From contig NC_066584.1 of the NCBI RefSeq assembly GCF_024323335.1, positions 421,829,319 through 421,893,318 of the forward strand: DNA of 64,000 bases, given 5' to 3'. The DNA is from Lathyrus oleraceus. Its lineage: Eukaryota > Streptophyta > Magnoliopsida > Fabales > Fabaceae. This document shows, one piece after another, positions 35,340-46,858 of this stretch (position 1 is its first letter; the number at the start of each line of letters is the position of its first letter). The notes beneath the pieces were generated by a model that did not search any database, was not told where the DNA came from, and was given only the letters and a program-made list of their open reading frames with translations. The position numbers and the translations under genes are program-made.

Positions 35340-36802
35340 TCGGAGTAACCTGGGCTTGGCATCTTTTTTACTTAATAGGTAACGAGTGGCAGCATGATCG
35401 TGTAAACAATGATTTTTGCTCCTACTAGATAAGATCTAAATTTGTCTATAGCGAAAACTACAACGAGTAATTCTTTTTCAGTTGTTGCATAATTAAGTTA
35501 GGCAGCATCTAGGGTTCTACTGGCATAATAAATGGCATGTAATTTTTTATCTTTCCTTTGTCCTAGAACGGCTCCAACTGCATAATCACTAGCATCGCAC
35601 ATTATCTCGAAAGGTTCCGACCAATCAGGTGGTTTCATAATGGGTGCAGATACTAACGCTTGTTTTAAAAGATTAAATGCGTCATTACATTTTTCATCGA
35701 AAATGAATTCAACATCTTTCATTAAAAGTCTGGTTAAAGGTTTAGTTATCTTGGAGAAGTCCTTAATGAAACGCCGGTAGAATCCAGCGTGTCCAAGAAA
35801 ACTTCGGACTTCTTTAATAGTTTTAGGGGGTTTTAGGTTTTCTATAACTTCTATTTTAGCTTTATCTACCTCTATACCTTTTTCGGAAACTATATGTCCT
35901 AAAACTATTCCTTCGGTTACCATGAAATGACATTTTTCCCAGTTTAGCACGAGGTTCACCTCCACGCATCTCTCCAGGATTTTCTCAAGGTTAGCAAGAC
36001 AATTGTGGAAATCAAATCCGCAAACCGAGAAATCATCCATAAACACTTCCATGATACCATCTAGGTAATCTGCGAAGATTGACATCATGCAGCGTTGGAA
36101 AGTAGCTGAGGCATTACAGGGGCCGAACGACATTCGTCTGTAGGCAAAAGTTCCATAAGGGCATGTAAAGGTAGTTTTTTCTTGATCTTCGGGGTGGATA
36201 GGTATTTGGAAGAATCCAGAGTATCTATCTAGATAGCAGAAGTAAGAGTGCCTGGCTAGACGCTCCAACATCTGGTCTATAAATGGTAAAGGGAAATGAT
36301 CCTTCCTAGTTGCTTTATTTAATTTTCTATAGTCTATACACATCCTCCATCCTCCTTCTAAACGTTTTGCTACATGTTCGCCTTTATCATTTAGCACGAC
36401 TGTGATGCCTCCCTTTTTAGGTACTACATGCACAGGGCTCACCCACTTACTATCCGAGATCTGATAGATTATACCTGCCTCAAGTAACTTAAGAACTTCC
36501 TTTTTAACAACATCACTCATTATAGGGTTTATTCTTCTCTGATGTTCCCTAGAGGGTTTTGAATCTTCTTCTAGTGTAATCTGATGCATGCATACGGATG
36601 GACTTATACCTTTTAGGTCAGAGATATTATATCCTAAGGCTGAGGGATATCTTCGTAAAACGTCTAAAACTTGGTTTGTTTCCTCTTGGCTCAAGGTAGC
36701 ACTAACTATAACTGGACGGTTCATCTTTTCATCGAGGAACTCATATCTCAGGTTCTTAGGCAGTTCCTTAAGTTCTAAGGTGGGTTTCTTAGGGCATGGC
36801 AT
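35340..36802 (-). pseudogene. Element C reverse transcriptase and RNase H
   Basis: RT motifs in order are WVSPVHVVPKKGG, MCIDYRKLNKAT, CYLDRYSGF (normally Gly in place of Arg), FGPCNASATFQR and the catalytic FMDD (36032-36043), then the connection and RNase H with IMCDASDYAVGAVL. A stop at 35498-35500 replaces a Gln codon and one base is missing near 35400, which moves the frame into that of integrase. It is in the same frame as gag and protease upstream. Confidence 0.92.
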
Positions 36803-36964
36803 AGGATCTGGTGTAAGGGATAAACATTCGTAAAGGTTATCATCGATGTAGGGTTTCTTAAAGTCATCATCTTTCCTTATGAGAGTTGATGGTAACTTAA
36901 TTGTTTTTATAATTTATTTTTGTTCTAATTCTCTAAAACATTCATCAATGATATCTAAGGCATA

Positions 36965-37432
36965 TCACGAGTCTCCCATCACAGGTGCCATAAGAAATTT
37001 CGAAAGTATAAATTCTATTTTCTCGTCACCTACCTCAAATGTCAACTTTCCTTTCCTGACATCTATTATGGCTCCTGCAGTCGATAAGAATGGTCTACCT
37101 AGAAGGATTGGTATATCATTGTCCTCTTTGATGTCCATGACAACAAAATCAGTAGGGATAAATAACTGACCTATCCTAACAGGAACATCTTCTAAAATGC
37201 CTATCGGATATTTGACAGATCTATCGGCTAACTGAAGTGACATCTTAGTGGGTTGTAATTCTCCTAAGTTTAACTTCTCACAAACCACTAAAGGCATTAG
37301 GCTCACACTAGCTCCTAAGTCTAGAAAAGATTTTTCGATGACATGATTACCCAAAAGGTAAGGAATGGAGAAATTTCCAGGATCTTTATCTTTCTTTGCT
37401 AATTTGTCCTCGGAAATAGCATTACATTCCAA
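36965..37432 (-). pseudogene. Element C aspartic protease
   Basis: The active site reads LDLGASVSLMP, the DLGAS form known for Athila-type proteases, and DIPILLGRPFLSTAGA follows about 60 residues later. The catalytic Asp is kept. The frame continues from gag and into RT with TGA at 36965-36967 and a further stop near 36915. Confidence 0.88.
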
Positions 37433-37855
37433 AGGCTTCGGATCGTCAAGTCTACGTTTGTTGGTAAGGATGTCTTTGAGAAACCTTACATAAGAAGGTA
37501 TTTGGGTGATGGCTTCTATGAAAGGGATTTCTACATGAAGTTTTTCTATAACTTTAATAAATTTTTGATATTGTTTATTGATTTAGGTTTGTTTGAGTCT
37601 TTGCGGATATGATATAAGTGGTTTATATGGCGGGGGTGGTACGTAAGTTTTATCTTTAGGTTCATCTCCTTTCTCTCGACCTTCCTGGTTTTCAGATTCC
37701 TCTGGTCCCTTTACTTCGTCTAGGGGTTTGGTATATTCCTTTGAAGTTTCGGGTTCACTCAATCTAGGGTTTGGTGGCTCATCATAAGCGTTCCCACTTT
37801 GTAGGGTAATGGCATTGGCTTGTCCTCTCGGATTTTGTTGAGGTTGTCCAGGGAT
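37433..37855 (-). pseudogene. Element C gag/protease linker
   Basis: In the gag frame this region reads QANAITLQSG and a Pro/Glu/Lys-rich stretch (VPPPPYKPL), typical of the long linker of Athila polyproteins. Two stops (37856-37858 and near 37580) separate gag and protease. Confidence 0.75.
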
Positions 37856-39103
37856 TTATCCTCCAGGTGTAGTCTGAGGGGCTTGGTTTAAAGCTACCTG
37901 AGAGATCTGGGTTTCAAGCATCTTGGTATGAGTAACTATTTGGTCAACCTTGGTTCCTAACTGAGTAATCAATTCGTTAACATGAATGTTTTGGTTCATG
38001 AACTCCTTGTTTTGTTGGGTTTGAGCGGTGATAAAATTTTCCATAATTTTCTCAAGGCTCGACTTTGGTGGTACAGGTTGCATAGGTTGATTTGATCTTG
38101 GGGCTTGATAACTAGGTCTCGGAGGTGTACTATTTTGAATAGGGTTATTATTTTTATAGGAGAAGGTCGGGTGATTCCTCCATCCAGGGTTATATGTATT
38201 TGAATATGGGTTCCCTTGGGTGTAGTTCACTTGCTCAGAGTGGGTTTCGTTTAATAAACTGCATTCTGCAGATTGGTGTCCTTTGGTTCCACATATCTCA
38301 CAATCTGACGAAACTGCGGCTACAGTATTCGGGTTTATGCACATATGCTCGACTTTGAGGACTAATGCGTCCATTTTAGCTTGCATCATGTCTATAGAGC
38401 TTAGTTTATGCACTCCTCCTTGGGCTTCCTTCTTCTCAATTGTCGCTCGTTCGACTCCCCATGATTGATGGTTTTGAGCCATATCTTCGATGAGGGCACT
38501 AGCTTCAGGATAAGGTTTGTTCATCAGAGCTCCGCCTGCGGCAGCATCGATGGTCATCTTTGTGTTGTAATGAAGTCCATTATAGAAGGTTTGGATGATT
38601 AACCAATTTTCTAAGCCATGATGTGGGCATGCTCGTAACAACTCTTTATATCTCTCCCAAGCTTCGAACAGTGATTCTCCTTGGTTTTGGGTAAATCTAG
38701 TTATATGGTTTCGAAGAATGAAGGTTTTACTCAGGGGAAAATATCTAGCAAGAAAAACTCTTCCAAGGTTATCCCAAGTCGTAATGGAATTGGGTGGAAG
38801 GGAATCTAACCATGATAGGGATTTATCTCTGAGGGAAAAAGGAAATAATCTTAAACGTATTGCCTCAGGAGAAGCTCCATTGGTTTTAAAAGTATCTGCT
38901 AATTGAAGAAATATTTGTAAATGCTGGTTTGGGTTCTCAGTAGCGAGACCCGCGAATTGTCTTTGTTGCACTAGTTGTAACAGAGATGGTTTAAGTTCAA
39001 AATTATTAGCTGGGATGGTTGGGTTTACTATACTAGAACTAGGTTCTTCATTAGATGGTTGAGAAAAGTCCTTAAGAGGTCTTTGGTTTTGATCTTCGGC
39101 CAT
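37856..39103 (-). CDS. Element C gag (intact)
   Basis: An uninterrupted ORF. I prefer ATG at 39103 (MAEDQNQR), because the 35 upstream residues are basic and do not look like gag; the frame itself is open to 39208. It has a capsid-type domain with FPFSLRDKSLSWLDSLPP and FLARYFPLSK (about residues 70-190), and a canonical zinc knuckle CEICGTKGHQSAEC (C-x2-C-x4-H-x4-C). A coiled-coil-like tail follows. It would package the element RNA in a particle. This is the only intact gag in the window and could in principle serve related elements in trans. Confidence 0.9.
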   Translation of the reverse strand: MAEDQNQRPLKDFSQPSNEEPSSSIVNPTIPANNFELKPSLLQLVQQRQFAGLATENPNQHLQIFLQLADTFKTNGASPEAIRLRLFPFSLRDKSLSWLDSLPPNSITTWDNLGRVFLARYFPLSKTFILRNHITRFTQNQGESLFEAWERYKELLRACPHHGLENWLIIQTFYNGLHYNTKMTIDAAAGGALMNKPYPEASALIEDMAQNHQSWGVERATIEKKEAQGGVHKLSSIDMMQAKMDALVLKVEHMCINPNTVAAVSSDCEICGTKGHQSAECSLLNETHSEQVNYTQGNPYSNTYNPGWRNHPTFSYKNNNPIQNSTPPRPSYQAPRSNQPMQPVPPKSSLEKIMENFITAQTQQNKEFMNQNIHVNELITQLGTKVDQIVTHTKMLETQISQVALNQAPQTTPGG

Positions 39104-39273
39104 AACTCTCTTAATTCTATGAAAGAATAAACGTGCGCGAGCGTAACGTTCAGGTTCCGCCAGAGGATATACTAAGCTTAAACTTCCGGTGCGGCGAATT
39201 CTTCGCATTGACCGGCGGGAAATAGCCTAAGTCTAAACGATATAACAACAGGAAAATGAAATTTGACGAAATT

Positions 39274-39290
39274 GGTCCCCGGCAACGGCA
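39274..39290 (-). other. Element C primer binding site
   Basis: The minus strand reads TGCCGTTGCCGGGGACC shortly after the 5' LTR end. It resembles the TGGCGCCGTTGCCGGGGA-type site of Athila elements (tRNA-Asp as I recall), with changes at its 5' side. Confidence 0.7.
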
Positions 39291-40087
39291 CCTAAAACTT
39301 GATGCGTGCTTTTCGCAAGTATACGAACGCGTCAGAGTAATATAAAAGATTATCGAATCAACATAGACCAAGTGTCAATCTATCGTTATCTGTCGTTATG
39401 GTGTTTATCAAAGGCAATCAAAATAAGTGTTTTGTTTTTAGAATGTGCAATGAAAAGTAAAGTATTGAAGTAAATTTAATTAATAGAGACAGGGTCGAAT
39501 GTAATTCACGTAATCAATGGATAATCCAAGTACTTGCTAATAGAGCTACTTATGGGCAATGTTTCCTACTTTGAAAAGAACTAATTTAACAGGAACTGTC
39601 GCTTTCGCGTATTCAGAACCGAGTTGTACTCCCTAATCAAACCCTCTTATTGTCACTTATAAAAAGGCGTGCATTGCGTTAGAGTAGTAAACCTATTTTT
39701 AAGAAATATAGTATCTTAACTAAGTTGAATAGTATTATAACTTGGATTTCTTAACCAAAAGAGGTTCTCACGAACCAGACTCTAAACTTATAAACGCGTC
39801 CGAAAATAGTTTTAAAATCTCTTTTATTCTTTATGTTAAAAACTCCTAATGAACTAGACAAAGCGCTTTCGCTGTTTTTGAAATAGTTAAAAACAATTAA
39901 GCTTAAAAAGACGTTGGATGGCTTTCAATCTTACCCAACGGAATTGAAGTGCGGGAAAACTTAAGTTGAAAGTTAAAATAGCCCTTAAGTGTTTCTACGA
40001 ACAATTGTACGGATTACTGGTTCAATTACGATCCTTACATTCTAACCTTATAAATTTAGCTAGACATGGTAAAGTAAAAGTGCATTA

Positions 40088-40348
40088 AAATAAATAAAAG
40101 TAGTGCGAGTGCGGAAAGTAAATAAAAGTAGTGCGAGTGCGAGAAATAAATAAAGTAAAGCGAGTGCGGGAAATAAATAAAGTAAAGCGAGTGCGGGAAA
40201 TAAATAAAGTAAAACGAGTGCGGGAAATAAATAAAGTAAAGTGAGTGCGGGGAAATAAATAAAGTAAAAGCGAGTGCGGGAAATAAATAAAGTAAAGCGA
40301 GTGCGGGAAATAAATAAAGTAAAGCGAGTGCGGGAAATAAATAAAAGT
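40088..40348. repeat. 26-28 bp tandem array in element C 5' LTR
   Basis: Nine units, the same number as in the other LTR, with a few base differences between the two arrays. It is not coding. Confidence 0.93.
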
Positions 40349-40639
40349 AAAGACAAGTAATAAAAACCTGCTCCAATCGGAGGGTTGAATAAATTGTAAT
40401 GCGGAAATGAAAATGGTGGCAGGATTAACTTCCTTCCAAAGTGCTCCAAACTCGATTACAGACTCTATCACAGACTTGATTACACAATTGTGGTAACACT
40501 CCAATGCGAAGCGATTACCACTTTATAAAACTGAATATATGCCTAAGTGAAACAAAGTTGCTCTGAGTTTGCCTCTGCTCTAAGTTTGGATCTTCGTCTG
40601 CTCTAAGTTTGGATGATTGTAAAAGTGAATTCGAGTTTC

Positions 40640-40647
40640 TATTTATA
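40640..40647 (-). promoter_or_regulatory. TATA-like box in element C 5' LTR
   Basis: TATAAATA on the minus strand, matching the box in the other LTR. In this 5' LTR it would drive the element, although the upstream 83 bp of U3 are separated by the insertion of D. Confidence 0.55.
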
Positions 40648-41989
40648 AGCAAGTAAAAAGATGGAAATGACTTGGATGCCCTTCCACTTGAAAATGGAGG
40701 GAAACTGTTTTCCTCTTGTGGCGCCCGCCACAAGGCCATGGCGCCCGCCACAAGGCCAAAGTGAGGCGCCTTAGTGGATGTAGTGGAAAACATGGGAGTT
40801 GAGGGAAGTTGAGCTTGGACACGTCATGGCTTGGTCTGTGGCGCCCGCCATTGTGTAGGCCATAAGCATAAAATGTTGAATTTTAGGGTTTTTTTGATCT
40901 TTTTCACTCCTTTTCTCGATCGGGGCTCCGATTAAAGTAAAAACCTGAAAACAAAGGAAAACATACTGTAGCGGTGTATTCGTCACTTTATGATTCATTG
41001 ACTAAATCAAAAGCAAAGCATACAAAGAATCGAGTCACCACCGCACTTTTATTTATCCAAAGGAATGGCTAAAAAGCGAACAAAAGCCTAAGAATTTTTA
41101 CACATAGAAAACTAATGAAAAGATCAGAGATCTGGGTAAGGGGTTAATTACCCAATGGGAAGGGGTTAGGCACCCAAAACGTCCTAGGTACTCCTAGGGA
41201 GCCCTTTTCACAACTTATTGTACGAAATGTTATTTGTTTATGAAATATTTATTGTGCAAACATGGATTGAAGGGATGAGAAAAGAATATACAAGTTATTA
41301 TTTTTTGTGTTTGAACGGATGAACTCGTTGCCTACGTACCTTTCCATGGAAGGTAAGGATCAAAACGCCGTAGTTCGGATAAAAGATTTCCAAAATATGA
41401 GTGGATTTATTTTAAACAAAAGCCCCAAGGTTTTTCGTTATCCACGGGAGAAAACTCAACCTATACAAACAACAAGTCCACCATGTGAGAAAAGCTTCAA
41501 CTTGCTAGTGAGGGGTTAACCCTATAATAAGCAAGGAAGTCTTACAATTCAATCACTAAGGACAAAAGGTGAGATTAACATCAACCAACTAGGATAAATC
41601 AAACCTATGGCTAATGTATGAAAACTTATCAAGAATGGACAAAGCCACAAAACAATTGAATGAGTGAAATTAACCAATTAGGATTATTCACAAAAGTGGT
41701 CAAGATATGATTAGAATTCGATTCAAAAGAAGTATTATGAAAATGAAGTTTGAAAAATCAAAGGCCTAAGGCCTAGGTTTCTAATTTGAAAACAAATGAA
41801 GATGTTTGCACAATAGTTTTCAAGTTTTGGATTAACATGCAAATGGAGGTTTAAAGAAACAAAAGGTGGGAGGGTTAGGAAGTAAAACTTCTTAGATGTT
41901 CACCTCTTGAGATCATATATAGATGATTCAAGTGATTCCTTTGGAATAGACAACAATGCAATAAGAAAATAACAAGATGGATAAAGTAA

Positions 41990-42520
41990 ATGGATACCGG
42001 ATGCCAATCAATGGACTTATTCCAATCTCACAAAACAAAATGGATACCGGATGCCAATCAATGGACTTATTCCAATCTCCTAAAACAAAGATGGATACCA
42101 GATGCCAATCAATGGACTTACACCAATCTCCTAAAACAAAGAGAAACATGGATACCAGATGCCAATCAATGGACTTATACTAGTCTCACAAAACAAAATG
42201 GATACCGGATGCAAATCAATGAACTTATTCCAATCTCCTAAAGCAAAGAGCAAACATGGATACCAGATGCCCAATCAATGGACTTATACTAGTCTCACAA
42301 AACCAAGAAACAGGGATACCAGATGCCAATCAATGGACTTATACTAGTCTCACAAAACCAAGAAACAAGGATACTAGATGCCAATCAATGGACTTATACT
42401 AGTCTCACAAAACCAAGAAACAAGCATACCAGATGCCAATCAATGGACTTATACTAGTCTCCTACCATATCATAGGAAACAACTGCCAATCAATGGACTT
42501 ATGCTTGCCTCCTCCATGGA
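41990..42520. repeat. 50-58 bp tandem array in element D LTR
   Basis: About ten units built on GATACCGGATGCCAATCAAT plus a GGACTTAT(T/A)C half and CAAAACAAA spacers. Units start near 41990, 42040, 42091, 42148, 42198, 42256, 42312, 42368 and 42423, with a partial one near 42481. Open frames across it repeat the same short peptide and are not genes. Confidence 0.92.
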
Positions 42521-43907
42521 TAAAAACACAATGTCACAAAGTAATGAACAATGATTATGAAATGATATACAAGCAATGATGATACATGCACCAAGGCACA
42601 CATAAGCAAATATGCACAGATGAATCAAGTAATAAAACAAACAAGTCAATTAGCACACACTATACACAATCAATTAGGCTCAAGCAAGGTTAAGCTTTAC
42701 AGCCAACTGGAATGGGGTATTTTGAGCTCTTAACCCTAACATTGAAAGTTAGGGTGAAGCAGATGAAAAGGAGATGAGGGGTGTGCCTCATAGCTCTTAT
42801 CCCTGGTCAGGGAGAGCTTTGATCAATGGAAAGTGTAGGAGTTCAGAAAGTTGGAACTCTTCTCCACAAATGGACTCTATAAGATCTTGGGTTATTATTC
42901 ACCATGCATCAACACAAGGTGTGAGCAAGGTGAATGACACACTGAGTAGCAGGAGATGGATTACACATCTATTTTATCTGCCAATTGCCTCATAAGCGGA
43001 CTTTACCTGCTTGGCACAAAATTAAACAAGCACAAACATTGCCTCTTAAGGAGGGCTTCAGACAGGTGCCTACCAATAACAGTAGGTCTTCCAAACTACA
43101 TGAAGATTAGAGATTATACCTAAGTGGCTAAGCAACCAAGCAAAAGCAAAGTTCAAATGAACTTAAAGCAACTTAGGTACCTGTGGAAACACTAAACAAA
43201 TCAGTACAACACTCAGACAAACAGACAACAGTCAATAAGCAACAGATGATCTCAATGTACAAAATGTGTAAGCCATAAGGCAAACTCAAATGAGTTAGCA
43301 TCAACCTACAAAACACATAAGTGTTAGTAAACAAGAGCAAACATCAACAAACACATGATGAAGCATCATCAACTATGGAACTTGGATGCTTAAACCTGAA
43401 ATCAAAGCTCAAATGTAAGCAACAAACCACTAGGTCAAAGCCTAGGGTCAAAGATGGAGAGAAAATTCAAAACAGGGGCTGAAATTTTACACAAAGTAAC
43501 TTCACACACATGTTGACATATCCTAAAAAGGCTCACATCAAAATCAATCACCAAAAGCATTTCATGATCAAAAGAAGTTCAAGGTAATTTCAAAGCTCAT
43601 ATGTGATCAACATGAATGAAAAATTCAAATCAAAACAGAAATGATTCAAATAAATCTGAAAAAAATCATGCACATTCAAGACATCTAACATGATCAACAT
43701 ACAAAAAATCAGGGGAATTAGAGATAATTTGGCATGGAAATCACATTGTACAAGTTGAACATTCAAAGGTGTGACACAAATTGTCACACCAAGCTAACAC
43801 AAGCATAAAACAGAAATGGTGATTGAGAAAAATGTCAAACCAAAACCAAAATGTCCAGCAATGTGCCTAGATTCATCATGCAAAATTTCAAGTTCATTGG
43901 ATAAGAA

Positions 43908-43912
43908 ACAAG
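43908..43912. repeat. Target-site duplication of element E, left copy
   Basis: ACAAG lies just before the 5' LTR of E and matches 54095-54099. Five bases is the usual length for copia elements. Confidence 0.95.
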
Positions 43913-44036
43913 TGTAAGAACAAAAATTGTTCTACAACAGATTCCATGATTTTGATGATAACAAAGGATGAAACCAAAAATGACACCCTAACGAAAAGTT
44001 TCTAAGTGTGCAGGGTTCTAAGGAAAGAAGGAAGAG

Positions 44037-44056
44037 ATCTGATGACGTCATCAGAT
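44037..44056. promoter_or_regulatory. 20-bp palindrome with TGACGTCA core, element E 5' LTR
   Basis: ATCTGATGACGTCATCAGAT is a perfect palindrome. Its centre TGACGTCA is a known bZIP (TGA-factor/CRE-type) binding site. It lies about 490 bp upstream of the TATA box and is kept in the other LTR at 53150-53169. Confidence 0.75.
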
Positions 44057-44527
44057 ACAGAATCATATCAGATACAAATTATCAGAAGACCAGAAGTAGA
44101 AACACGTTCAAGAAAGTCTAACTCTGAGCAAAACAGCAAAATATCAGAAGCATCTGAACAAGAAGTACGCTCTAGAAGTTCTGACTCTGAACAACGGTAT
44201 GTCAAACTCCAGAAGCTCTCAGCGCTATCTGAAGAAACCATCAGAACTCAAAAGAGATCAACATCAGAAGTTAGATAGCAAGATTCCCAGAAACATGAAG
44301 ACTCTGATCATGGATTTCCTAATAAAGAAAGAGTAACGTTAACTTTAAATAAAGGCTTGGAAATGGATTTCCTAATACAGAAAGAGACGTTAACTCCAAA
44401 TTCAAATAAAAAGGAACTATATTTGGAAAGAAGTCATTCGAGGAGAAAAAGTAGTGTTGGTAAGAAGCTATATAAGTTATGGCATTAATTCAAATTATTG
44501 GCCATCAATTTCAAACTACTTCACTCC

Positions 44528-44535
44528 TATATAAA
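44528..44535 (+). promoter_or_regulatory. TATA box in element E 5' LTR
   Basis: TATATAAA followed by GGACTGCAATCAACA, a good plant core promoter layout. The same box is at 53649-53656. Confidence 0.7.
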
Positions 44536-44976
44536 GGACTGCAATCAACATTGAAATATAGAGAACATACTGAAACATCAACACACATAAAAACATTTTA
44601 TTCTCTCAATCTTCATGAAGCTTTTGCTTAGAACGTGAAACACTTTTTGTTCTTACTGTTGTAATATTTGCTTATCTTAGAAGCACTCTAGATTACATAA
44701 GTCTTTATCTTTGTTGTATTTCCTCAAGTGACTCTGCGCAGTCTGTATACTTGAGAGGACTAAGAGATCTTTCTCTTAGATGTTGTTTGTAATGAATCTT
44801 TCAAGATTAGTGGATTAAGTCCTTGTTGAAGGCGAAATCACCTTGGCCGGGTGGACTGGAGTAGCTTTGTGTTATAAGCGAACCAGTATAAATTCCTTGT
44901 GTGGTTTTTATTTTAAAAAGTGCTTATTTTCCAAAACAATTCAAACCCCCCTTTCTTGTTTTTCTCACCTTCAATT

Positions 44977-44988
44977 GGTATCAGAGCT
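44977..44988 (+). other. Element E primer binding site (tRNA-iMet)
   Basis: TGGTATCAGAGC lies two bases after the LTR. This is the standard copia site for the 3' end of initiator tRNA-Met. Confidence 0.95.
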
Positions 44989-45055
44989 CCGGCTCTGTTA
45001 TTGATTTTCTAATCAAACACTTAACAGTGTAGAGAGATCCAGAACGAGAAAAACT

Positions 45056-46858
45056 ATGGCCCACACAAATGAAAAAGATAGTTACAATGCTAAGCCTCCT
45101 GTCTTTGATGGAGAGAAATTCGATTACTGGAAAGATAGAATTGAAAGTTTCTTTCTAGGCTATGATGCTGATCTCTGGGACATTGTTACAGATGGATACA
45201 AACCTCCTGTCACAGAGGATGGAGCTGAAGTTCCCAGAAGTAAGATGTCAGATGATAAGAAGCGAGTTTTCAAAAATCATCACAAGGCCAGAACCATACT
45301 CCTCAATGTTATATCTTATAACGAGTATGAAAAGATCACCAACAGAGAAACAACCAAAGACATACTTGACTCTCTGAGGATGACTCATGAAGGAAACTCT
45401 CAGGTCAAAGAGACAAAGGCTCTGGCGCTTATCCAGAAATATGAAGCCTTCAAAATGGAGGATGACGAAGCCATAGAGGTAATGTTCTCTAGATTCCAAA
45501 CTCTTGTTGCAGGTCTCAAAGTTCTAGACAAAGGGTACACAACTGCAGACCACGTTAAAAAGATAGTCAGAAGCTTGCCAAAGAAGTGGAGACCCATGGT
45601 CACTACTCTGAAGCTGTCTAAGGATCTGAACAATATCAGTCTTGAAGAGCTGGTCAGTTCTCTCAGAAGCCATGAGATAGAACTAGAGGAAGATGAACCT
45701 CAGAAGAAGAACAAGTCTGTAGCATTAAAGTCCAGATCTGAAAGACGCAAATCTGACAGAACCAAAGCCTTCTAGGCAGAAACCGAGGATGCTGATGACT
45801 CTGAACCAGAAGATTCTGATGATGAAGAAGAATTATCCCTCCTGACCAGAAGAGTTAAACAACTCTGGAAAAAGAGGAACAACAACTTCAGAAGACCAAG
45901 ACCCAGAGGGGATCGATCAGAATCAACCTCAAAAGGTAAAACTAACAAAGATATTACTTGTTATGAATGTAAAGAAACAGGTCACTACAGGAGTGAATGC
46001 CCCAAGCTAAAGAAAGACAGTTCTAGAAAATAAAGCTTCAAGAAAAATACCTTCAGGACAAAGAAAGGATTAATGGCTACCTGGGATGATAGTGAATCTG
46101 GCTCATCAAAATCTGACTCTGATGAACAGGCAAATGTGGCATTTATGGCTACCACATCCAGAAGCAGCTCAGATGAAGAATCTGAAGAGGTATTTTCTGA
46201 ACTCTCTCGATCTGATCTAGAATCATGCTTGTCAGAAACTCTTAGCTCATATCAGAAATTAAAACAAAAGGTTAAAAATATAAAAGGCTGTCTTGAAGCA
46301 AAATTTGAAGAATGTGGCAAACTTGAGTTGACAATTCTAAAACGAGAGGATGAAATCAGATCCTTAACATTGCAAAGAGATGCAGCGAATAAAAAATGTT
46401 TAGAACTGGAAGAAGTGTTATCTCAAACTCCATAGACTTCAAATGCAATAATTTATAAATACGAAGAAGCCTTTCAAGAATTTCTGAAAAATGGGATAGG
46501 AAGGAGTGTCATGGCATCCATGATTTATGGAGTCAGTCAGAACAATAAAAAGGGAATTGGGTATGATTCTAAGGAAGATAAAATTTCTACTGGTGACCAA
46601 CTTAAATATCCGTTTTCATATCACTATACGCACACACAAGAACAAAAATTTGAAAATGCTAGAAAACCCGAAGTTATAAGAAACTCTGGGAAAACTAATC
46701 AAAGAGGACCCAAGAGATTCTGGGTACCAAAAGATAAGATTGTTTATGTTGCAGATATCCTATGCAGCAAAGTTCAGACACCAGTCATGGTACCTGGACT
46801 CTGGATGCTCGCGACACATGACGGGAAGAAAGTCTATGTTCCAAAGCCTGGAACTTAA
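45056..46858 (+). pseudogene. Element E gag
   Basis: One frame from ATG at 45056 to 46858 with stops at 45773-45775, 46031-46033 and 46433-46435. It has a copia gag domain with FDGEKFDYWKDRIESFF and LRMTHEGNSQVKETKA, a canonical knuckle CYECKETGHYRSEC (45959 on), an acidic Ser-rich stretch and a coiled coil (about 46190-46420). The frame runs past the start of the protease frame, so gag and pol overlap by a frame change near 46780. Gag would form the particle. Confidence 0.9.

Larger units (their letters stand above)
27424..40966 (-). mobile_element. Element C: Athila/Cyclops-like Ty3/gypsy element
   Basis: A minus-strand element with a complete 3' LTR (27424-29154), a truncated 5' LTR (39300-40966), PBS, gag, protease, RT, RNase H, integrase and two accessory ORFs. 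The DLGAS protease site, the long linker between gag and protease and accessory ORFs after integrase are typical of the Athila lineage, which in legumes includes Cyclops and Calypso. LTRs start TGATAACAC and end GCATCA on the minus strand. By my count the LTRs differ at roughly 42 sites over about 1.64 kb. Element D is inserted in the right LTR. Confidence 0.9.
39300..40966 (-). repeat. Element C 5' LTR (truncated by element D)
   Basis: It matches the left LTR up to ACATAC and then breaks into the TGTAGCGG end of the D LTR at 40967. The missing 83 bp correspond to 29072-29154 of the other LTR. A short duplication (GGCCATGGCGCCCGCCACAA) near 40735 is absent from the left copy. Confidence 0.93.
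40967..43912 (-). repeat. Element D 3' LTR, part nearer its 3' end
   Basis: It begins (plus view) with TGTAGCGGTGTATTCG, like the A LTR end TGTAGCGGGGTATTCG, and has the shared U5 block CTCCCTAGGAGTACCTAGG near 41182-41200. It contains a ten-unit tandem array (41990-42520). No gene is supported in it. It ends at the target-site duplication of element E. Confidence 0.85.
43913..44974 (+). repeat. Element E 5' LTR
   Basis: Starts TGTAAGAAC and ends CACCTTCA. It contains a 20-bp perfect palindrome (44037-44056), a TATA box (44528-44535) and an open frame of 90 codons (44006-44278) that is repeated in the other LTR and not a gene. Confidence 0.97.

Noticed and set aside
41928..42347. Open frames on both strands with repeated short peptides
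   Set aside because: Products of the tandem array in the D LTR and not genes.
44006..44278. 90-codon ORF, repeated at 53119-53391
   Set aside because: It lies inside both LTRs of element E upstream of the TATA box and has no recognisable domain.
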